From Mycobacterium attenuatum (lineage in GTDB: Bacteria; Actinomycetota; Actinomycetes; Mycobacteriales; Mycobacteriaceae), in assembly GCF_900566085.1 (NCBI RefSeq), contig NZ_UPHT01000045.1:1-45777 (forward strand): DNA of 45,777 bases, read 5' to 3'. How positions within the stretch are numbered: position 1 is the stretch's first letter; each line of letters starts with the position of its first letter. The notes beneath the pieces were generated by a model. The model worked only from the letters and a program-made list of their open reading frames with translations. It had not been told where the DNA came from and did no database searches. Of the stretch, positions 16,342-24,312 are shown piece by piece. Made by a program: the position numbers and the translations under genes.

Positions 16342-19300
16342 CTACGCACTGCATTGCGCCTCGGTCTCAGCCTCGGTGATCAGCTGCTCGCGCCGCAGGA
16401 ACTCGACCAGCGCATCCACCGTGTCGGCCAGGGCCGGTTCGCGCAACCCGACCGTGGCCAGCGCACGGGCATGCCGGTACTGCGTGTTGTCGTAGCGCTT
16501 GTCGCGCATCGCCTCGATCTTGCCGGCCGAGCGGGTCAGGAAATCGACCAGCGGGTACATCGGGTCGCGCGGCGTGCACCGACGGTTCAGCTGCTCGGCG
16601 AACGACGGAATGTCATGGTAGGCAAAGCGGTAACCGTAGCGTTCGGACAACAGCCGGGTGATGTCGGTCAGGTTGTAGTAATCATCCGCCGTCAGGTTGA
16701 AGACATGGCCCGCCTCGGCCGGCAGTTCCATCAGCCCGACGATGTGATCGGCGACCAGGTCGGCCGGCAGCAGACTGATCTGGTTGTGCGCGTTGACGGC
16801 CAGACCGTGCTCGATCATGAACGCCGTGAGGCGTACCAGGATGTCGTCCTGGGTGCCGAAGCCGGCGCTGGTCGGCGAGATGAGTGAGGGCCGGTAGACG
16901 CGCACGTCGAGCCCTTGCCGCTGCGCGGCCAGCGTCAGTTGCTCGGCGACCCACTTGGTTTGCGAGTAGCCGAAGTCCAGCCCGGCCATCTCCTCGTTGC
17001 CGTAGGACTCGCCGACCACCGGCATCGTGCTCCAGCCGTAGATGAAGGTGCTGGAGACCAGGTGGAAACTCTTGCGGTGCGTGGTCAGCGCCAGCCGCAG
17101 CAGCTCCCAGGTGCCGATCACGTTGGCTGGCCGCAGGGCGTCATAGGTTCGGACATAGTTGACCAGGGCGCCGTTGTGGACGATGCCGTCCACGGTGTCC
17201 GCCAGGCGGCGGAATTCCGTTTCACCGACACCCAGGTGAGGTTGGGCCAGGTCGCCGCAAACCACGTGGACCCGCGCCCGGACTTGGGCCTCCAGCGCAG
17301 CGGACCATAGCTGGGCCCTGCGCAACGCGGCCAGGATCCGATCCTGACCGTGTGCGCTATCGGTGGCCCGCACCAGCGCATGGATGGTGTAGGACGTCCG
17401 TCGGAGCAGGCTGGTGAGCAGGAACGGTCCCAGGAACCCGGTCGCGCCGGTCAGGAGCATGTCGCTTGGTACGCCCGACCGCGCCGGGGGGAGCGCCGGC
17501 AGCGGCAGCCGTGCGTCGACACGCATCTGCATGGCCTCGTAGGCCTCGTACTCGGCGGCAATCCGGTCGAGCGCGTGGCGCAGGGCGTGGATCGGCTGCC
17601 CGGACCCATCGCCGAATTGCCATACGAGCCGGAAGAACTCGGCGACGGTCAGGCGCTGCAGCAGTCGAGTGTTGACTTCCTCAGCCAGCTCCGCCGCGCC
17701 ATGCTCGTCCAGCAGCGCCTGCAGGTCGGTGCGCAGTTCGGCCAGCGCCAGTGAGTCGATGCCGAGATCGGCGAAGGAGCAATCCTCGTTGCCGGTGAAG
17801 TCGTAGCTCTCCATGAGATGACGGAAGCGCTCCGGCGGACCCGCGGTGGCGCCCAATGCTTCCTGGGTCGGGCGGGTGTGGATCGCCAGCATGGGCAGCT
17901 GAGCGTCCAGCCACATCTGTCGGGTCTGCGCGCGCCTGATCTTTCCCGAGGTGGTCTTGGGAATGCTGCGGGGCGGCACGAACACGATGGTGTGCGGGTC
18001 GACGTGGCAGTGGCGGCGGATCGCCCGCGCCAGTGCCTTCGGGTCGGGCGGGGACTGCTCGTCGCGCACCTCGGCGACCACAACCAGAGCTTCCTGGTCG
18101 TCGCCTTCGACTGAGAAGGCGGCGACGCAGCCGTTGCGGACTTGCGCCGCCGACCGCTCCACGACGGCCTCGATATCCGACGGATAGCAGTTGACGCCGC
18201 GAACGATGATCAGGTCCTTGCTACGGCCGCAGACGAACAGCTCGCCCTCATAGAGGAAGCCGAGATCGCCCGTCCGCAGGTATGTGTGCTCTGCGTCGCC
18301 TCTGATGCGGGCTCCGAAAGTCTGCGCGGTGAGCTCGGGGCGGTGCCAGTAGCCGCCGCCCTTGGACGGTCCGTCTAGCCACACCTCGCCGATCCGGCCC
18401 TCACCCAATGCCTGCCGCGTCCGGGGGTCGACGATGCGGACTACGTTCGCGGCGACGGGCTTGCCGCAGCTCACCACCCTGGTCTGGTTGTTGTTCTCCG
18501 GCAACGCCTTTTCGACCCGGGCAATATTTTGCCCCAGCGCTCGCTTGTTCAAAGCCAGGGTCTGGCGCCCCCGGATGGACACGATCAGGGTGTTTTCGGC
18601 CAGGCCGTAGGCGCCGGCAAGCGCGTCGGGCCGCAGACCGTAGGGCGCGAAACGTTGTCGGAAACGCGTAAAGGTGTTGGCGCGCAACGGCTCTGCGCCG
18701 ACGACGATACTGTCCAGAGTGCTCAGGTCGATTCCGGTCAGTTCGGTGGCGGGCAGCTTGTCTTCGCGCAGGCAGTACTCCAGGGCGAAGTTGGGTGCCG
18801 GTGTGTGGGTGGCGCCTACCTGGCTGATGAGCCGGAGCCAGGCCGACGGCCGCTGCAGGAAATCGGCCGGTGACATCGCGTGCGTGGTCCCGCCGAGCAG
18901 CAATATGAACAGGTAAGCGGAGATCAGCCCCATGTCGTGGTGCTGCGGCAGCCAGCTGACCGCCACCTCGCCGCCGGCGAAGGCCGAGCCGTTGGCGATG
19001 ACGTTGGCGTGGCTGACGACGACACCTTTGGGATCGCTGGTGGAGCCGGAGGTGTACTGCAGGAACAGCACCGGGCCCGGTGTGTCGGCCACCGGGGCGC
19101 CGCCGAAGTCCCAGGTGCCGTCGGTGGCGAACCACGGCAACTCCGGCGGCCGCGCGGCATCGGGCCATGGCAGTCCGCCGTGCCGGTGCCCGAGCAGCAG
19201 GCGGTAGTCGTACTCGAGCTGCTTGGTCGACAGCACCGCCTTGGCCTGGCAGTCGTGTGCGATGAAGCTGAGCTTGGCCAGGCCCGCTTCGAACGCCATG

Positions 19301-19593
19301 GGCAAAGGCGGACTGACCGGTACCGCGATCACGCCGATACGAGCGCAGGCGAAGAACGTGGCCACCATCTCCAACCCCGGCGGGTAGACCAGCAGCGCCC
19401 GGTCCCCCGGTCGGAGCCCGGCCTCGGCAAACAAATAAGCGGCGAGCTCGCGGGTCCGTTCGGCGAAGCTTTGATAGGTGTAGTGCTCGAGTTCCCGGCC
19501 TTCGACATCCACGAACCGGTAGAGGGTCTGGCCCGGTGTGCGCGATTCCCACATCTGCAGGTGGTCGATGAGCGTATCCATCGTAGGAACCAT
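16342..19593 (-). CDS. Fatty-acyl-AMP ligase / ACP / thioester reductase
   Basis: A 1083-residue three-module enzyme. Residues 1-570 are an adenylating domain of the FAAL type: LQYTSGSTSDPKG (178-190), SWLPQHHDMGL, GAEPLRANTFTRF and YLRTGDLGFLYEGE. Residues about 590-680 are an acyl carrier domain with the phosphopantetheine serine at S614 (DLGIDSLALAEL). Residues about 705-1083 are an NADPH-dependent thioester reductase: LLTGATGFLGPFLL near 715 and the catalytic YSQTKWVAEQL near 875. It should activate a fatty acid, load it on its own carrier and release it as aldehyde or alcohol. It is shorter than carboxylic acid reductases such as FadD9. First gene of the operon. The ATG at 19581 is an alternative start, with GGGGG upstream of both. 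Confidence 0.88.
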   Translation of the reverse strand: MVPTMDTLIDHLQMWESRTPGQTLYRFVDVEGRELEHYTYQSFAERTRELAAYLFAEAGLRPGDRALLVYPPGLEMVATFFACARIGVIAVPVSPPLPMAFEAGLAKLSFIAHDCQAKAVLSTKQLEYDYRLLLGHRHGGLPWPDAARPPELPWFATDGTWDFGGAPVADTPGPVLFLQYTSGSTSDPKGVVVSHANVIANGSAFAGGEVAVSWLPQHHDMGLISAYLFILLLGGTTHAMSPADFLQRPSAWLRLISQVGATHTPAPNFALEYCLREDKLPATELTGIDLSTLDSIVVGAEPLRANTFTRFRQRFAPYGLRPDALAGAYGLAENTLIVSIRGRQTLALNKRALGQNIARVEKALPENNNQTRVVSCGKPVAANVVRIVDPRTRQALGEGRIGEVWLDGPSKGGGYWHRPELTAQTFGARIRGDAEHTYLRTGDLGFLYEGELFVCGRSKDLIIVRGVNCYPSDIEAVVERSAAQVRNGCVAAFSVEGDDQEALVVVAEVRDEQSPPDPKALARAIRRHCHVDPHTIVFVPPRSIPKTTSGKIRRAQTRQMWLDAQLPMLAIHTRPTQEALGATAGPPERFRHLMESYDFTGNEDCSFADLGIDSLALAELRTDLQALLDEHGAAELAEEVNTRLLQRLTVAEFFRLVWQFGDGSGQPIHALRHALDRIAAEYEAYEAMQMRVDARLPLPALPPARSGVPSDMLLTGATGFLGPFLLTSLLRRTSYTIHALVRATDSAHGQDRILAALRRAQLWSAALEAQVRARVHVVCGDLAQPHLGVGETEFRRLADTVDGIVHNGALVNYVRTYDALRPANVIGTWELLRLALTTHRKSFHLVSSTFIYGWSTMPVVGESYGNEEMAGLDFGYSQTKWVAEQLTLAAQRQGLDVRVYRPSLISPTSAGFGTQDDILVRLTAFMIEHGLAVNAHNQISLLPADLVADHIVGLMELPAEAGHVFNLTADDYYNLTDITRLLSERYGYRFAYHDIPSFAEQLNRRCTPRDPMYPLVDFLTRSAGKIEAMRDKRYDNTQYRHARALATVGLREPALADTVDALVEFLRREQLITEAETEAQCSA

Positions 19594-19857
19594 TCCCCCT
19601 TCCGGGCCGGTCGTGACCGAATCGGCGGAACACCGTCATTCGCCTGAGCGCGCCTGAGCGGCAATACCAAGCGTAACGCCGCAGACCGGTGATAAGCAAA
19701 GTATTTCAGTGGTCTTTATGCGGCTTTACGCCTACCTCACAGTCGAAATCAGAGTAATCGTCAATTCGGAAAATAGCCCGACCTTAAGATTGGGTCAGAG
19801 ACCGCGTGCTGACCAGCCCGTAAAAAAGCTTCTGTGCAATTACGTATCTACGCATAT

Positions 19858-19873
19858 CAGTACTTCAGTACTG
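19858..19873. repeat. Perfect 16-bp palindrome, arm CAGTACT
   Basis: CAGTACT, TC, AGTACTG: two perfect 7-base arms around a 2-base centre. The arm ends contain TACTG/CAGTA, the pentamer repeated upstream of the ribbon-helix-helix-like gene at 20525. The centre is 22 bases from that of the next palindrome, about two helical turns. A protein-binding site is the likely role. Confidence 0.6.
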
Positions 19874-19879
19874 TGAGAT

Positions 19880-19895
19880 AGCAGCTTTAGCTGCT
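19880..19895. repeat. Perfect 16-bp palindrome, arm AGCAGCT
   Basis: AGCAGCT, TT, AGCTGCT: perfect 7-base arms around a 2-base centre, of the same geometry as the neighbouring palindrome but different sequence. The pair lies in an AT-rich stretch with further dyads, for example ATACG at 19925-19929 facing CGTAT at 19936-19940. Confidence 0.6.
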
Positions 19896-20467
19896 AAGAT
19901 ACAGGCGTCCGTGACGATACTGACATACGTACATGCGTATTACAGCGGTTCATGATTTCCGGTGTCCGACTCGTTATATAAATGGGCTGCCTCCCGCCTT
20001 GCCAGGAACGCAGCTCCGCAGAATCAACAGAACCAAAACTCGTAGCGCAAACGCGCGTTATCGCGTCGGGATCCATATTTGCAGCAACGTCCTTCCGAGC
20101 CGCCTGCGGAAATGGGGGTTCTGTGGGTGTGCGGACGTTGCGGCGTGCGGCTTTGCCCTCGTCGGGCAGCACCGACCGGCACGCCGGCGCGATCGGATGA
20201 ATCGGCTGGTGGGGTGCCGGGATGGGGTCGGCGCGACGCCCGGGTGCTGCACCGCCCAAGAGCCGACCCCACCGCGCGGCGCCGTGAACCGGTTCCGAGG
20301 CTGGCGCACGGTGAGTGTCTACAGCAACTCCGTCAGCGGGGATCGGATCGGTGGCCCTCCGCGGCGCAGGCGTGGCCGGGTGCGGTTGCGCGCCCGCCGG
20401 CGGATCCGCCGCCGCGCCGGCCCGAATTCGCACGCGGCGCAATCGTGCAGCAACTCCTCATCTACGG

Positions 20468-20497
20468 ATATACTGCAACGGATGTACTGACATACTG
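20468..20497 (+). promoter_or_regulatory. TACTG boxes upstream of the RHH-like gene
   Basis: Three TACTG pentamers occur at about 20470, 20485 and 20493, within 30 bp and some 28-55 bp before the ATG at 20525. TACTGACATAC (20485-20495) is an exact copy of 19918-19928. Short direct repeats just ahead of a ribbon-helix-helix gene are typical of autoregulatory operators and of partition sites. No direct evidence of binding can be read. Confidence 0.4.
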
Positions 20498-20524
20498 ATC
20501 TGGCTTGCCGAGGGGGGCACCACG

Positions 20525-20836
20525 ATGAGCAGCACCAGCGCCGACGCCGAACGTTTCCGGGCATACGCCGCAGGCACATCATTCACGCCGTCGGTCGCGG
20601 CGGCACCGACCGAACCCGTCACCATCGGCCGGACACGCGCCGCGCGCACCCGGCGCACGGTCGACCTCTCGCCGGCACAGCATCGAGCCCTCGACATTTG
20701 GCAGCGAGAAGCCGCCGATCGCCTCGGCCTTGCCCGGGTCACCGGACAAGAGGTCCTCGTCGCACTCGTCGACCAACTACTGAGCGACCCCAAACTGTCG
20801 GCCCAGATCGTCCGCACCATTCGCTCCCGGCGCTGA
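20525..20836 (+). CDS. Orphan ribbon-helix-helix-like, plasmid-partition-like protein
   Basis: A 103-residue protein with a flexible N-terminal part (residues 1-35) and a C-terminal part that reads like a ribbon-helix-helix DNA-binding domain: a short strand (RRTVDLS, about 43-49), a helix (PAQHRALDIWQREAADRLG), then a turn and second helix (GQEVLVALVDQLLSD). Small proteins of this shape act as centromere-binding partners of ParA on mycobacterial plasmids, but no parA or rep gene is in the window. The ATG at 20525 has a strong GGGGGG ribosome site; longer in-frame extensions lack one. It ends 2 bases from the convergent lipid kinase gene. A general transcription factor is the alternative. Confidence 0.65.
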   Translation: MSSTSADAERFRAYAAGTSFTPSVAAAPTEPVTIGRTRAARTRRTVDLSPAQHRALDIWQREAADRLGLARVTGQEVLVALVDQLLSDPKLSAQIVRTIRSRR

Positions 20837-20838
20837 CG

Positions 20839-21855
20839 TCACCAAGGCAGCAGCTGACGCGCGGGCCTTACCTGGGCTACCCGGATACGCGGCCCGGCGC
20901 AGGCCACAAGCCTGACGACGCCCACAAAACGCTCGCCGTCGATGATCGGCGACAGCGGCTCCTCCTCGGCCTCGATGATCATCTCTTGGCCGTTGACGTC
21001 ACGTACCCGGTCGCCGCGGATGCTGCCGTAGGTCAGCCCCGACGGAAGCTGCGCGACGATCCTGGAAGGCCTTGTCTCCCCGGCCTGGAATTGCAGCGCC
21101 CCGGGCTCGGCGGCCTTCGGGAAGAGCCGGAACGGGCCGCCGATGCGCAAATCGATCGAGCCGGCGTGCAGCAGCCGATGCGTCCGGGTCGGCACCTCTT
21201 CGCCGTCAATGACGACGCGAGCGTGGGTCGGAGCGAACAGGTGGGCCGCCCAGTTGGGCCTGTTCATGCGGCCGGGGGCAACCTTCGAAGTCACGTAATC
21301 GCCGAACGTGCGCCCGATCACCCGGGCGACGGCGGCCCGGCCGTGATCGGGGTTGGCGTAGTACTTGTCATAAAACTTGTTGCCGACACCTCCGGCGGCC
21401 AGCCCGAAGCAGATGCGATGGAAAGGAGCGCCGTCGGCGATTTCACCGGCCAGTTCGAGGGTGTCGAGGCGCAATTCGGGCGGCGGCCGGTCCCGCTCGG
21501 CAGCAGCCGCCAGCGCACGGACAATCACATCGGCCCGCCCGCGTACCCCCGCCTTGCGCGCGACGGCGTTGACGCTGCCACCATTGGTGGGCACGAACGC
21601 CGGCCAGCGTCCCGGATCGGTCACACACTGCCGGGTTTCATTGATCAGCCAGTGCAGCGCTCCGTCTCCGCCGTCGCCCACCAGATGGGTAACCCGCGGA
21701 TAGAGCTGCTGCAGGGTCGTGCGCAGCTCGTCGACCGACGCCGTCTCGTGCACCTCGCCCCACCCGCCGACGATGCGACGCAACTCGGCGCCGCGATCAC
21801 CCGACGCAGCGAGGTTCTTGCGTGCTTTCGGGTTGACGATGACTCCCAGATACAT
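20839..21855 (-). CDS. Diacylglycerol/sphingosine-kinase-type lipid kinase
   Basis: A 338-residue protein with an N-terminal diacylglycerol kinase catalytic domain. It starts MYLGVIVNPKARKN, carries the nucleotide-binding loop LVGDGGDGALHWLIN (about residues 59-73), and PTNGGSVNAVARKAG downstream, as in the LCB5/YegS family. The C-terminal half is the beta-sandwich lipid-binding part with RIVAQLPSG. It would phosphorylate a lipid hydroxyl using ATP at the membrane face. The GGDG loop ends in Ala rather than the commoner Thr or Ser. The ATG at 21855 was preferred over a GTG at 21993, because the extra 46 residues are Arg-rich and unlike the family. It is monocistronic, convergent with the RHH-like gene. 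Confidence 0.82.
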   Translation of the reverse strand: MYLGVIVNPKARKNLAASGDRGAELRRIVGGWGEVHETASVDELRTTLQQLYPRVTHLVGDGGDGALHWLINETRQCVTDPGRWPAFVPTNGGSVNAVARKAGVRGRADVIVRALAAAAERDRPPPELRLDTLELAGEIADGAPFHRICFGLAAGGVGNKFYDKYYANPDHGRAAVARVIGRTFGDYVTSKVAPGRMNRPNWAAHLFAPTHARVVIDGEEVPTRTHRLLHAGSIDLRIGGPFRLFPKAAEPGALQFQAGETRPSRIVAQLPSGLTYGSIRGDRVRDVNGQEMIIEAEEEPLSPIIDGERFVGVVRLVACAGPRIRVAQVRPARQLLPW

Positions 21856-22329
21856 CCGCGGATCACCCGCCCGACGACGCAGATCTGGCCGGCCCGCGAC
21901 GGCTCCGGCGCAGGGGCGAGGCGGATACGTCGCGTCCCATTCGGTTACTCCTCGGCAACACCGGCGGTGCCCACGTGCGGTTACGCGGACCACTCGGGAC
22001 GATACCCAGCCGGGCGAGTTTTCAATCCGCGGATGTCGTGCCCGTCCGGGTCGGCGCGCGGGCCGGTGGCCACATCAGCCGCGGCCGGCCGTGCGCCGCA
22101 AACTACTTGCCAGACATCGGGCCTTACCATGTCAGGGGGTGTGCGGGTTCGTCGGTCGCGGTTCCAAAGCGTAAAAGCATGACAACGACGGGGTGGGACG
22201 GAAGGATGCCTGATCGGTTTGGTGGGGTACTGGCGGGCGCCGCGGCGCTCGCGTCGTACTGGCTGAAAACTCCGGGCGAGCCACGCGGACCGAGCGTGCC
22301 CGGGGAGGCCTGCCGTCCGCGGGCCTGCC
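21856..22329. other. Spacer between lipid kinase and SDR genes
   Basis: About 470 bp separating divergently transcribed genes, so it should hold both promoters. A plus-strand frame at 22181-22337 (52 codons, starting MTTTGWDGRMPDRF) overlaps the SDR start by 8 bases, but has no known relatives and a weak start. No repeats or strong stem-loops were seen. Confidence 0.35.
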
Positions 22330-23208
22330 ATGGCTGAGTGGACCGCAGCGAGTCTGCCGTCGTTCGTCGGGCGCACCGTCATAGTCACCGGCGCCAACAG
22401 CGGGCTGGGTGAGGTGACCGCCCGCGCGCTGGCCCGGGTGGGTGCCCACGTCATCCTGGCGGTGCGCGACACCGCCAAGGGCGAGGCCGCCGCCCGGCGG
22501 CTGGCCGACGCGGGCACTCGCGCCGAGGTGCGTCGGGTCGACCTGCAGGATTTGTCCTCGGTGCGCGACTTCGCCGACGACATCGACAAAGTCGATGTCC
22601 TGGTGAACAACGCGGGCATCATGGCCGCCAAGTACAGCCGCACCGTCGACGGCTTCGAGGGCCACATGGCCACCAATCACCTCGGTCACTTCGCGTTGAC
22701 CAACCTGCTGCTGCCCAAGCTCACCGATCGGGTGGTGACGGTGTCCTCATTGCTGCACAACATCGGCTACATCAGCCTCAGCGACCTCAACTGGCAGTCC
22801 CGGCGGTATTCGGCGTGGCTGGCCTACGGCCAGTCGAAGCTGGCGAACCTGCTGTTCACCAGCCAGTTGCAGCGGCGCCTGGATAACGTCGGCTCCTCGG
22901 TGCGCGCGCTGGCCGCCCATCCGGGCTGGTCGCACACGAACCTGCAGGGCAATTCCGGGCGCAAGTTGGTCGACGCGGCGGTCTTGGCCGTGGACCGCAT
23001 CGTGTCGACCGATGCCGACTTCGGTGCGCGCCAGACGTTGTATGCGATATCGCAGGATCTTCCGGGCAACACCTTCGTGGGCCCGCGATTCGGCCTGTAT
23101 GGCCGCACCCAGCCTACCTGGCGCAACTGGCCTGCCAAGCGCGCCAGCACCGCGGTCGCACTCTGGGAGCTGTCCGAACGGCTCACCGGTGCCAAATTCC
23201 CGCTGTGA
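22330..23208 (+). CDS. Short-chain dehydrogenase/reductase, Rv0439c-like
   Basis: A 292-residue SDR of the retinol-dehydrogenase-like group. The nucleotide-binding motif is VIVTGANSGLGEVTARALA (residues 17-35), followed by VDVLVNNAGIMA and MATNHLGHFALTNLLL. The catalytic serine is in TVSSLLHN, and the active-site pair is YGQSKLANLLFTSQLQ. After that come the AAHPGWSHTNLQGN loop and a C-terminal tail, as in mycobacterial Rv0439c and Rv0068. It would oxidise or reduce an alcohol/ketone using NADP; the substrate is unknown. The start is the ATG at 22330. It stands alone on the plus strand, 150 bp before the DMT-type gene. Confidence 0.85.
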   Translation: MAEWTAASLPSFVGRTVIVTGANSGLGEVTARALARVGAHVILAVRDTAKGEAAARRLADAGTRAEVRRVDLQDLSSVRDFADDIDKVDVLVNNAGIMAAKYSRTVDGFEGHMATNHLGHFALTNLLLPKLTDRVVTVSSLLHNIGYISLSDLNWQSRRYSAWLAYGQSKLANLLFTSQLQRRLDNVGSSVRALAAHPGWSHTNLQGNSGRKLVDAAVLAVDRIVSTDADFGARQTLYAISQDLPGNTFVGPRFGLYGRTQPTWRNWPAKRASTAVALWELSERLTGAKFPL

Positions 23209-23358
23209 GCTGACGGTGCGCGAGTGTGCAAGTCAGCGAAGCGGTTTCGGCGCTGCCGCCGTTGCCCACCTGCGGGCATAGTCGACTCAATGCAAACGAA
23301 ACGTGAATAGTGGGTATACGTGCGGCCGCGGGCCGGATGTCGGCGAGGAGGTCGCCCC

Positions 23359-24312
23359 ATGTCGAATACGGATATCGCCGGGTTTCTCGCATTGTGCGCC
23401 GCGCTGGCAGCCGCGATCGGCAGTGTGATCCGCCAGCGGTCCGCCCAGGAGATCACCGACCAACCCGTCGGCTACCTGGCGCTGTTCGGCATGTTGTTGC
23501 GCGACGCCCGCTGGTGGCTGGGCGCTCTGGGCGACATCGCCAGTTATTGTCTGCTCGCTGCGGCCCTCGACAAGGGCTCGGTGATGCTGGTGACGGCGCT
23601 GCAGGTGACGGTGCTGCTATTCGCGCTGCCCCTCTATGCACGGTTGGCCCATCATCGGATAACCCGGCGGGAGTGGCTGGCGGCGGTGCTGCTGGCTGCG
23701 GCGTTGGCCACCGTCATCACCGTCGGGGACCCCGCGGCCGGCCACTCGCGGGGCTCGCTGCAAGCCTGGATCGTGGTGGCCGTGGTGATGGGTCCGGCCC
23801 TGGCATTGTCTGTGCTGGGCGCCCGGATCTGGGCGGATCGTCCGGCCGCGCCGGTGCTGCTGGCGGTGGTGTCGGGTTCGTCGCTGGCGCTGTTCGCGGT
23901 GCTCACCAAGGGCATTGTCGACGTGCTCGAACATGGCGGCGGGGACCTGTTGCGCACACCCGAGTTGTACGGCTGGGTGCTTGCCGCACTGGGCGGGATG
24001 ATCTTTCAGCAGTCGGCGTTTCGAGCCGGCGCCCTGACCGCCTCGTTGCCGACGCTGACGGTGGCCAAACCGGTGGTGGCCTCGGTGCTCGGGGTTACCG
24101 TGCTCGGCGAGACGCTGGAGGCCGACGGTCCGGAGGCGCTGTTGCTGGTGGCCGCGGCGGTGGTGGTGATCATCGCGACGGTGAGCTTGGCGCGCGGTGA
24201 GGCCGCCACCATGGCGGCCGGCGCGGGCCGTGATGTCGCCACCGCAGACCGGCCCACGCGACGCGGTGATTGCCGCCGAACGCGCATACGCCCTGGCGGT
24301 CCGGTCGTTTGA
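23359..24312 (+). CDS. DMT/EamA-type membrane protein
   Basis: A 317-residue integral membrane protein with about ten hydrophobic segments, from GFLALCAALAAAIGSVIRQR at the N-terminus to ALLLVAAAVVVIIATVSLAR near residue 280. Family features are the internal repeat and the second-half segment TASLPTLTVAKPVVASVLG. Substrate is unknown. The ATG at 23359 has AGGAGG 8 bases upstream. The last 28 or so residues (GRDVATADRPTRRGDCRRTR and on) are hydrophilic and are read from the start of the downstream LuxR remnant in another frame, so the original C-terminus was probably lost in the deletion that created that remnant. Confidence 0.8.
   Translation: MSNTDIAGFLALCAALAAAIGSVIRQRSAQEITDQPVGYLALFGMLLRDARWWLGALGDIASYCLLAAALDKGSVMLVTALQVTVLLFALPLYARLAHHRITRREWLAAVLLAAALATVITVGDPAAGHSRGSLQAWIVVAVVMGPALALSVLGARIWADRPAAPVLLAVVSGSSLALFAVLTKGIVDVLEHGGGDLLRTPELYGWVLAALGGMIFQQSAFRAGALTASLPTLTVAKPVVASVLGVTVLGETLEADGPEALLLVAAAVVVIIATVSLARGEAATMAAGAGRDVATADRPTRRGDCRRTRIRPGGPVV

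Larger units (their letters stand above)
19594..20524. other. Gene-poor region with palindromes and TACTG boxes
   Basis: About 930 bp with no convincing gene, and visibly more AT-rich from about 19700 to 19990 than its surroundings. It holds the promoter of the ligase-reductase operon, with a perfect tandem 10-mer CGCCTGAGCG (19641-19660). It also holds two perfect 16-bp palindromes near 19865 and 19888, and an 11-mer TACTGACATAC repeated at 19918 and 20485. Frames at 19933-20490 and 20079-20498 are open but have no recognisable family. Confidence 0.5.

Noticed and set aside
15352..16887. A 511-codon plus-strand frame opposite the PF10118 and ligase-reductase genes
   Set aside because: It is antisense to two well-supported genes and its translation is Arg/Gln/Val/Asp-rich, without a family pattern.
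20698..22182. A 494-codon plus-strand frame opposite the lipid kinase gene
   Set aside because: Antisense to a kinase with clear motifs; composition typical of a GC-rich shadow frame.
22181..22337. A 52-codon plus-strand frame just before the SDR gene
   Set aside because: It overlaps the SDR start by 8 bases but has no recognisable relatives; kept only as a note in the spacer entry.
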